In this document: piece by piece, positions 56,653-64,000 of the stretch
Layout of the letters: the number at the start of each line of letters is the position of its first letter
How positions within the stretch are numbered: position 1 is the first letter of the stretch
Assembly (NCBI GenBank): GCA_019918135.1
Contig: WBZZ01002164.1
Span: 385,001 to 449,000, forward strand
Source of the DNA: Paulinella micropora
Taxonomy: Eukaryota > Cercozoa > Imbricatea > Euglyphida > Paulinellidae
Length of the DNA stretch: 64,000 bases
Reading direction: 5' to 3'
Notes under the pieces: generated by a model
Databases searched by the model: none
What the model saw: only the letters and a program-made list of their open reading frames with translations
What the model was told of the DNA's origin: nothing
Translations under genes and position numbers: made by a program

Positions 56653-57516
56653 TTACCCGGGCGTCAGCCGGCCTTCACGTACGACTTCCACGATGTAGTG
56701 GTGGCACAAATCAAGATGACGGGCGCGGGGGCTTCCCATTCCGTTGGAAGATGAAATAATCGCTCCTCGGTTGTCGGCTAACAACGGCGTCGGCAAGGTG
56801 ATCGGGGCCCGTATTTCAGATAGCAGAAGGTGCTGTAGGGCGATAGCGGTACGTGCGGTGTTGGACATTGCCATCGTTTCAGATATCTGTGTTGAGGTTG
56901 CAACCGTCGTCTGACGTTTGCTTTCCCAATGAACCGGGCCTGTGAGTTCATGTAACTCGCCGGTGCGCGAACGTTTGGTAAATCGGCAGCTACCCAGTGT
57001 TGCGTCGGACCAATGCGAGAGTCGGAGTCTGGACGGCTGCACGTTGTATGGAAAGAACAGGCCACGTTCGCCTTCTAGTAGGTAGCGGTAAATGCGGGCG
57101 CATAAGCTGTATGCAACGTCCGGCTCGTGGTGTGCGTAGACGGACATGTTGTTGGTCGCAAAAGAGATGTCGGGCCGGGTTTGCGTAGCTAACCAAGAGC
57201 ATTTGCCGATCAGGGTCGGTAGTACTAGGGACCATTTCCGCAGGAAAGCGTCTGCAGCTGCTCCAGCCGGGTCTTGAGCTGTTGCCGGAGTTGGTACAGG
57301 CTTGGATTGCGCAAAGCCGTGATCATCCAGAAGGCTGCGCGTGTAGGCACGTTGGTGCACGAGAAGGCCGGTGGGAGTACGTTTGAATTGTATCCCACAA
57401 AACACTCTAGCCTTTTCGTGAATTGTGAATACAAGCCGTTCCTTTGTAAGGCCTTTGCAGAGGCTAGCTACCTGTGAATGGTGCTTGCAAAAGGTAAGAA
57501 CGTCATCCATTCTCAC
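56653..57516 (-). pseudogene. Inverted element: end of reverse transcriptase and RNase H
   Basis: 287 codons on the minus strand. Starts with VRMDDVLTFCKHH, the catalytic RT box with Arg in place of Tyr, then FCGIQFKRTPTGLLVHQRAY, KCSWLATQTRPDISFATNNM (connection), HWSDATLGSCRFTKRSRTG (RNase H Asp), STQISETMAMSN and DNRGAIISSSNGMGSPRARH, ending HHYIVEVVREGRLTPG. Confidence 0.85.
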
Positions 57517-58637
57517 TAATAGGATCCAGGGTAAAGAGGATGGGTCCCTAGTGAAAATCGGAGGCAGTTCTTATCTTTACATTGCAAAAAGAACAGACAT
57601 GCATCAATGGTGGATTGTGTGTATCCTAGCTTGCGTAACTTACGTGCTACTTTGTCATGCCATCTACGACCTGCTTGTGGGGAACCGTACAGTGCTTTCA
57701 GAACTTGCAATATGTCATCGTTCGGCTTTTCGGGGTCTCGAAAGTCCTCGAAATCGTCGTGTGGGATGGCATATACTATATCTATCATATCTGCCTGACT
57801 GTATGCCTGTGTGAAGTCTATGACATCAAAATCAAAGCCTAAGGCAGCTGTGAGAGATAAGACGGTAAGTAAGACAATGTGAGAACATACGGGGGCTGAG
57901 TTATCGTATGGGGAATAATGGCTGAAAGCGCTCATGAGGTTACCAAACATCACAAGCCTACTCTTGAACTTCTGGCTCCCAGTTGCTTCGTCTATCTTGA
58001 CAGCATCAACGAATCCAGTATGGATTGGTTTGATGTTGTCTCGATAGGCGTTAGCCCTGGGAACCCAACGAAAACAACCTGCCTTGAAGAGACCCTGTAT
58101 TTCTTTTTTGCGTGCTGCTACTACATCAGGGTGTAAGTGGATTTCTTTCTGAGGTATGCGTAGCGTGCGTGTAAAGAAACAGAGGGGTTCGTCATATGCG
58201 GTGTCTTGTATGTCGGCTATCACTGCCTCACTGACCTCAAGGTTGCATGCCACATCGACATCTATGAGAGAATCTGTCTGACTATCTTCAGCTAAACTGA
58301 CATGATGGGTGGAGTGAGATGCTGGGTTGCTTTCTCTCTCTCGGGGATGCGATGATGTTGGCTGGTGAAATGCTACTGTTGATGTCGCGTGGGGCGAGTG
58401 AACCGTTAGCAAATGATGAGCTGGGTGGGGCAAGACCGAGTCTGTGACTTGCATTTGACCGGTTGCCAACAGAGCTGGTTGCGAAACGCAACGAACCACT
58501 GACGTTAGGGCCAACTGAACCTCGCAAATTGAGCTGAGAAGACGAGGGGGGTCGTCTTTGCCTGACGATCGTTTGGGGTTCTTCGAGCTGTGCGGGTTGT
58601 GGGGGTGGTTGGGGCGCAGGTATCGGCTGGTCGTCAA
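57516..58637 (-). pseudogene. Inverted element: linker and reverse transcriptase
   Basis: Minus-strand frame with a Pro/Ser/Gln-rich linker followed by FVDAVKIDEATGSQKFKSRL, IDFTQAYSQADMIDIVYAI and VLKALYGSPQAGRRWHDKVA. The frame ends at 57,516 just before the catalytic box, which is in another frame (57,516-56,653), showing a 1-base frameshift near 57,550. Confidence 0.85.
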
Positions 58638-58702
58638 GGGGCTGGTACCCGTTATCTACGTCGTCGTCATTATTGAGCTGAAAGGTTGACTGACCGGGGT
58701 CG

Positions 58703-59218
58703 TTACCGGACTGTGTCGGGTCCGGTTTCACAACAACCTTTTGGTCGACAGCTGTGATTGGTTCTTTGGGAAGAGGATTGGGTTGTGGAATGGGAGGGTT
58801 GTCGAATTCCCATGGACGTGCCAATACGTTTGCTGTGTGCCCTCGTTCCCATTTGTCGAACTTGACATTGCGGGGCTTTAACGATTTTTGCTGTTCCTTT
58901 GACCAAAACCCGGTAAAGGCGGCGAAAAATGTTGAAGCAAGTCAACGAACCAGGTTGTGCCATGGGTCTGTTCAAGCCTTTCTGGATGCGAACGAATGCT
59001 AAACAACCGACTGGACGCAAAAAATCCAAAGGGAATTTCTTTTTGAGGGTGACCTCATAAGGAGATTGTCCTTTGTAATTTCCGGATGATAGTGGGGTGA
59101 TCATCCTGATGGCGTGCTCGGCTTTTTCGCATTCCTCCCACAAAGTGTTGGGGAATTTTGCATCGAGCATGATTGCGTTAGCTCGCTTCGTGCCTGTTTG
59201 AAAATCGCGTTCAGCAAT
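58703..59218 (-). pseudogene. Inverted element: C-terminal part of integrase
   Basis: Minus strand from 59,218: IAERDFQTGTKRANAIMLDA, FPNTLWEEC, KGQSPYEVTLKKKFPLDFLR and PVGCLAFVRIQKG, then NIFRRLYRVLV. It begins with the catalytic Glu segment, exactly where the plus-strand integrase at 55,690 stops. Confidence 0.85.
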
Positions 59219-59303
59219 GCTGATGTACTTTGAAGCCGGGATGAGGGATTATTAAATCTGTTCCGTACCTTATCTTTAATTAAGTGAATACATAGTTATG
59301 GCA
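59219..59303 (+). repeat. Right end of the 3' LTR, not inverted
   Basis: Starts CTGATGTACTTTGAAGCCGG, matching the part of the left LTR that follows the inversion point, and ends AGTTATGGCA, matching the LTR end of the 33-kb copy. The CTTGC target duplication follows. Confidence 0.9.
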
Positions 59304-59830
59304 CTTGCGTGTAGCCATGTTATGTCACCACCCGTAACCTAAATCAGTAAGCTTTCTGGTATGAGGTTTCGCACCACAGGCCTTCAGCACTTTGGTGCTT
59401 GGTAAAAACTTGATTTATGAAGTGGGACAGCCTGTCAAACTGGTTTGGGTGCGTGCCATTGCTGACTAAAGCGTTGGCTTTTTCATTTAAGTCTTTGCCA
59501 AATTGCTTGTCTGACCAAATGCTTTGCCAATTTCGTTTGCATGTTCACTTGTCTTACCAATTTGCACTGTGAGGAATCAAGCGGTAGGCCTAACAGGATC
59601 CAATGGCACATTGTCGAGCTGAAGTTCAGAATTCAATTTTTTTATTCAAATTTTTGGGCGCGAGTTTGGGCACTTTGAAACTGGTTCATTTTGGGTTTGG
59701 TTGCAAACCCACTAGACACAGACCTTGGTTCCAGGAATCCTGAGGATTCGTAGAACCAAAGTTGTGTTTGATATTTCCACCGAGAACCAAAGTTGTGTTC
59801 GATATTTCCACCGAGAACACCACCTCGGTA
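59304..59830. other. Non-coding stretch before the plus-strand transposase-like gene
   Basis: Contains palindrome copy J and, just after it, a tandem duplication of GAACCAAAGTTGTGTT(T/C)GATATTTCCACCGA (about 59,753-59,818). An AG acceptor (CACATGCAG at about 59,843) follows. No exon recognised before it. Confidence 0.5.
59715..59769. repeat. Introner-like palindrome, copy J
   Basis: GACACAGACCTTGGTTCC, AGGAATCCTGAGGATTCGTAGAACC, AAAGTTGTGTTT. Its right arm is partly duplicated in tandem. An acceptor lies about 75 bp downstream, so it is plausibly intronic. Confidence 0.8.
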
Positions 59831-59843
59831 GCCTTTTCACATG

Positions 59844-62800
59844 CAGAACACAACCATCGCTCAACCTCTGCCGCTGGGTGTCTTGGCTAGTTCCACCACT
59901 GCTGTTGTCAACTCCTTGCACGACAGGAAGTCGCAGACACATGTTTCTAGCTCTAGACGACATCATCGAAGTCATCGAGATCGAGGTCAAGATGCAGAAG
60001 TCAAGAGAACCTCTGCTTCAGCTGCTCGTCGAAAACACCAACATGAAAAACTCAGTGTGAACGACATCGGGAAACACATGCATACACATTCATGCAGTCA
60101 CGTGGACGACGTCAAGGTTGACAGCCTTGAAATTATCAGTACATGTTGCAAGCTTTGTACGGTGAAGAACTTGCCCAGCAGGACCAAGGCAACGTTTCTG
60201 CAAGTGACTCTGGTGCTGAGCAAAGCGACCAGGAGTCCAGTCGACGACGTCACAAGATGTCACACATGACGTTTGCAGACTGTCAGCCTTTTTTTTCGCC
60301 TGTGCACCAAAAAGGAAAACATTTTGCTTGTGGAAAACTACAAAAGCACCAACACGTGTTTGGTTCCAGTTATCTGCAGGATTTTTGGAATATTGTTGTG
60401 TTAAGAACCCATCGTACATTTTCATGCCCTTTTTTTTAATAGAGAATCTCCAACATCATTCTGTTCAGTTTGGAGAAAGAAAGTTTCACACAGTTGTTTT
60501 TTGATTTTCTCTGCAACCCTTAGGCTGCCGAAGCAAGTGTTGGAATCTCAGTGGCAGCAAAGTTTATCTTCTGTCAAGCTCTGTTGTCTTGGTTTGGAAG
60601 GAGACCAACCCCCTCAGCTTATTAATCGTCTCGCTTTGAAAAGGCTGCGTTTCTGGACTTTGAACAGGTCCTACCAGAGCGAGGTCACTCTTGACCTGAT
60701 GCGCAATAACCGCAACTCAAAAGCGGAAGTTGATCCATTCTTGTGGCACAATTTCCTTTTTGTGAGGCTTGTGTCCGCCATATACGGCTTGAGCTACCAT
60801 CGTTGGGAAGTCTTTCGATCCATCAGCGACCGAGATCCCAACCAGCGTCGGCTTCTCCGCTCAGACATCGATGTAGACCGAGGTGGTTTCAAGCAATCCT
60901 ACTTTGAAAAATACCTCAACAACCTCAAGGTCTTTCTGGCGTCCTCATTTCTTTGTTTTATTGTAACATGTGTAAATTAATGCTGTCGTTTTTCTATTTT
61001 CCTCGTTGCGCAAGCAAACACAACTCGGTTCCAAAAATCCTACAGATTATTGGAACCTAGGTTCTGTTGCCCTCCTCTTTTTATTTTCATTGCCTCCTCT
61101 TCGTAGTTGTCAATATGTTTTACGCAGAAAGACCTTGGGGGAAAAGATCCTGCTTCCAAGTTCACCTACTTGCCTTACCAGAAAAAAAAAACCTAATGGG
61201 AAGCTGCCATTCATGAGGCCAAGATCGAATATCCTGCTTCTCACATTGATTGGGACAAGACGGAGTCTACGTTCCTGAAAATTTGGACAGGCTCGGTAAA
61301 CCAACGCTCCAAGTTTGAAGATCTTGTCATCAGAAAAGATCCCCCCGTTGGCAAGTGCAAGGAATGCACTGAATCTTTTACAGCTTTGATGGCAGCCAAA
61401 ACGAAAGAGGAACTGCATGCTGTTCGTCGAAGAAGGGCTTCGCACTTCAGCGAGGTCAGGGAGGAACGAGCGGTCCATGCTAATCACGTCAAGTTGGCTC
61501 GTGAACAACCTCGCCTCTACGCAAGCATCGCGATTGATGGAATGGACCAAGCTAAGACCGCCGTTCCTTTTGCCAATGGAGTTCGAGAACGGGACAACGC
61601 AGCAGCCACGACGCAGGCAAGGGTCATTGCCGTGTTGATCCACGGTGTTGGCACGTGTTGTTACGTCGCTCTGGCAGATGTGCCGCACACTGTCGACACC
61701 ACTATCACTTTACTGATGGACTCTTTTCAATTTCTTCCCAACACCCCAGATGGCAAGCTTGCACCCAAGCTCTTCATCCAGATGGACAATACCAACGCTG
61801 ACAACAAGACTCGTGTCTTCTTTGCATGGGCCGCCTCTTTGGTAGAAAGCACCTTCAAGCAAGTCGAAGCCAGTTTCCTCCCTGTTGGTCATACCCACGC
61901 GGACGTGAACTCAAAGTTTTCCGATATCGCCCAATACCTGTGGGCAAACCCTGCGCACACATTTCCTGAGCTGGCGAAAGCTTGCAGATTGGGAATGGAA
62001 AACAATTTTATTCATGTCTGCGTGCTGAAACGCAACTGGGTTGTGAACTTTAAGCGTTTCTACGATGAACCGCAAGCCTTCAACAAGGATACCTTTTGCG
62101 GGTCTCGCGATGTTCATGGGTTCCTGTTTGATATCCAACTTCTGGACGAAGGTGGAGTCTGCTTGCAGACAAGAGAGTGGACTCGCATGGAGAATTGGAT
62201 TCCCAGCCAAACGCCACTACGGCTTCAGCTTCCAGAAACTTTGTTTTTCGTCCCCACAGTGTCTCTCTTCAATATCACGGAGCTGGACAAGATCATCCTG
62301 GGTCTTGAATCTTTCCTTAAGGTTGCTGTGGATGAATCGGAGATTGATGACAGCAGTCCAAAACCAAGCTACTCGTCGGACACTTCCGATGCAGGAGAGT
62401 GGTCTGCAGGACAAGGTGGCCGGCGACCTTTAATCCGCCTACCGACCGAGGACATCCTGCGCTCATGGAAAAAGGTTCGCGCTCATCAAGCCGCTTTACA
62501 AGAGTCAGATTGTGAGCTTTGTGTCAAGCTTGCCTCTGCGCAACGCGACGTCATCATCAGCAACAGACAGGACAACGAAACGAGAAACCTTGCTCGCCGA
62601 CAAAAGCAGACTGCTGCTGCAAACTTGGCTGCGCATGTCAAGAGCAGTGAATGCACTCGAGATTTGGCGTTGCAAGAAGAAATTGTAGGACCTGAAACCT
62701 GGGGTTTTTACCACACTTTTCTGCAAGCCCATAGAGAAGTGCCTGAGCACCAGGTCAGAGTCCTCTTGCATGCAACAATCTGCAGCTTCATGTCTCAACA

Positions 62801-64000
62801 TTGAAGCACTCACCACCTTGAGTTTGTTTGCAAAATAGTACAAAATTGTTTACTTCCTCCATGTGCCACTTATAACATCTCTGGTGTCTTGCTCTTCAAT
62901 GCACAAACATGCTGGTATGCTTTTCTACGGCAGGAATCTCCGCAGCAAGAACCACCAAACGCAAGCAATGCACAGGCAGGAGGAAGAGACGTGCAAGAGC
63001 AGCCTGAACTTACCTCCAATTCCGTCACTGGAAGTAATTTAACTGAAGTCGCTGTAGAGATGATTAATTCAAACGAGCCGGCAATTGAATTCGATGGTCC
63101 TTCTACAACCGACCAGCAGGATGTACTATTAGAAGGTGTTGGGTTTGCAAGGGAAGCGAAGACCTCTGTAGGTGGTGCACCAGACTCCAACTTGCCGCAG
63201 GTTTCATTCCTGCCAGTCAATCGAAACCAGTTGGCGACGGTCACTGCAAGTCGAAATTCAAACCGAGTCCCAGCCCAGGACGCCCACCTTGGAGACATCA
63301 CTCCGCTCGAGAAATTCGATATCCGCTTCCCTAACCAAGGTCGACCGACAGACGGAGCTGAGAAGAGAAGAGATGATAACACCGAAGCCTTGAAAAAGAG
63401 ACAACCTTTCCTGAAGCCTAATGACATGGTCTTGGCTAGAGTTGAGTACTCGGTCGAAGAAGAGTCAGGAAAAACCCAGCAGCCTGTGTGTGTGTTCAAG
63501 ATCCTGAAAATTTTCCAGGACCGTCTGGGTTGTGCAACATGGATGAGGGCTCGTTGGTACGGAGAGGAGGGGGACGTGTTTCTAGGAAAGTACAGTGAGA
63601 AAAAGGAAAAACTCACGGAGAAGGACCAGAGGCTGATGGAAACTAACTCTGCGATCACAGGGCCAAGATGTGGACAATGACGTGAGGTTCAAGATCACAC
63701 CCGATGAAAATCTATTTCTGGCCGGGAGCGACGAAAATAACCAGGTTGAAGGGCAGCAACTTGCAGCTCCGATGTTAGTGCACTGGGGAAAATCTTCGGA
63801 CCTGCTCACAAAAGGGAACATGATTCGACAAAACCTCATCAGGCTCATCACCACCGACATCAGACTGCGGGCTATTCCAGGCCTGAGCATCGTGGAGGCT
63901 GTCAAGCAGGCTCAAGCTCTAAATCCAACTCGAAAATCAAACAAAAAACGACCTGTAACTTCTCCTTCTTCCTCAGATGCCGAGGATAACTCAGAGTCTG
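59844..64000 (+). CDS. Transposase-like multi-exon gene (DUF7869-like core, BAH-like C-terminus), runs off the window
   Basis: Exons read by eye: an uncertain one from 59,844 to about 60,340; 60,526 to about 60,929 (ends KYLNNLK); 61,129-62,752; 62,934 to about 63,660; and from 63,664 to the window end. The third exon has a Cys pair (VGKCKECTESF), a helical segment ending HANHVKLAREQPRLYASI, then IDGMDQAKTAVP, LFIQMDNTNADNKTRVFFAW and LPVGHTHADVNSKFSDI. These D, DN and H-T-H-x-D motifs recall an RNase H-fold transposase-like family I know from eukaryotic transposons (DUF7869-like), a recollection not checked. The 62,934 exon has FLKPNDMVLARVEY, VCVFKILKIFQDRLG and WMRARWYGEEGD, like a BAH or related chromatin-reader module. 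A TAA follows a run of A at about 61,195, so the gene may be broken. Palindrome copies K and L sit in its introns. Confidence 0.5.
60351..60405. repeat. Introner-like palindrome, copy K, intronic
   Basis: AACACGTGTTTGGTTCC, AGTTATCTGCAGGATTTTTGGAA, TATTGTTGTGTTAAG. Followed by the acceptor CAACCCTTAG before the exon at 60,526. Confidence 0.8.
61017..61071. repeat. Introner-like palindrome, copy L, intronic
   Basis: AACACAACTCGGTTCC, AAAAATCCTACAGATTATTGG, AACCTAGGTTCTGTTG. Lies between the donor after KYLNNLK (AAG/GTCTTT) and the acceptor TTTTACGCAG at 61,128. Confidence 0.85.

Larger units (their letters stand above)
51385..59303. mobile_element. Ty1/copia retrotransposon with internal inversion
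   Basis: CTTGC at 51380-51384 is repeated at 59304-59308, so both outer ends are original. From the left: LTR, gag, accessory/MYND-like region, protease and the first part of integrase on the plus strand to about 55,690. Then the remaining parts appear inverted on the minus strand: LTR (55,691-56,012), RNase H and reverse transcriptase (56,653-58,637), integrase C-terminal part (58,703 to about 59,218). Finally the true right end of the LTR (59,219-59,303) is again on the plus strand. Turning the segment round rejoins both integrase and the 3' LTR. Many stops are present. Confidence 0.9.

Overview
The window is nuclear DNA of a eukaryote. Evidence is a two-exon gene for translation initiation factor eIF1A, two other split genes with GT-AG introns, many microsatellites (GATA, GTAT, CATA, GTA, TTTG), a LINE and several LTR retrotransposons. 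Gene density is low and repeats dominate. The organism cannot be named from sequence alone. The helical-repeat organelle-type gene, the introner-like introns and the retroelement load fit an alga or protist, possibly an alveolate, but this is a guess.

Layout. 1-5 kb: a plus-strand patatin-like phospholipase gene of about ten exons whose introns are full of simple repeats. 5-11.6 kb: a tRNA-derived SINE remnant, a telomere-like tract inside a short duplication, and a gag fragment of a third Ty1/copia family. 11.65-21.94 kb: one complete but decayed Ty3/gypsy element on the minus strand, bounded by LTRs and a GATT target duplication. 22.9-25.1 kb: a minus-strand helical-repeat (heptatricopeptide/RAP-like) gene. 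25.2-26 kb: microsatellites. 26.4-29.3 kb: a decayed LINE. 29.4-29.9 kb: eIF1A. 30-33 kb: intergenic DNA with duplications and an 87-bp minisatellite. 33.0-35.0 kb: a truncated Ty1/copia copy (LTR plus gag).

35-64 kb is the most unusual part. Two divergent multi-exon genes lie here. One, on the minus strand, has a ParB-like segment and a DNA-methyltransferase-like SAM-binding motif. The other, on the plus strand, has a transposase-like (DUF7869-like) core and a C-terminal BAH-like segment. They share twelve copies of a ~50-bp imperfect palindrome, most of which can be placed in introns, as expected of introner elements. Both genes carry disruptions. Two Ty1/copia elements have inserted: one at 40,374-48,714 (target duplication ATTGG) landed inside one of the palindromes; the other at 51,385-59,303 (target duplication CTTGC) later suffered a clean internal inversion of its pol half and 3' LTR.

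The two Ty1/copia elements belong to a distinctive lineage. The gag start codon is inside the LTR (seen in one complete element and in the related 33-kb copy), the primer-binding site looks like the half initiator-tRNA type, an accessory region with a MYND-like zinc finger lies between Gag and protease, and the tyrosine of the reverse-transcriptase YxDD box is replaced by arginine. All protein family calls rest on reading motifs by eye; no database search was possible.
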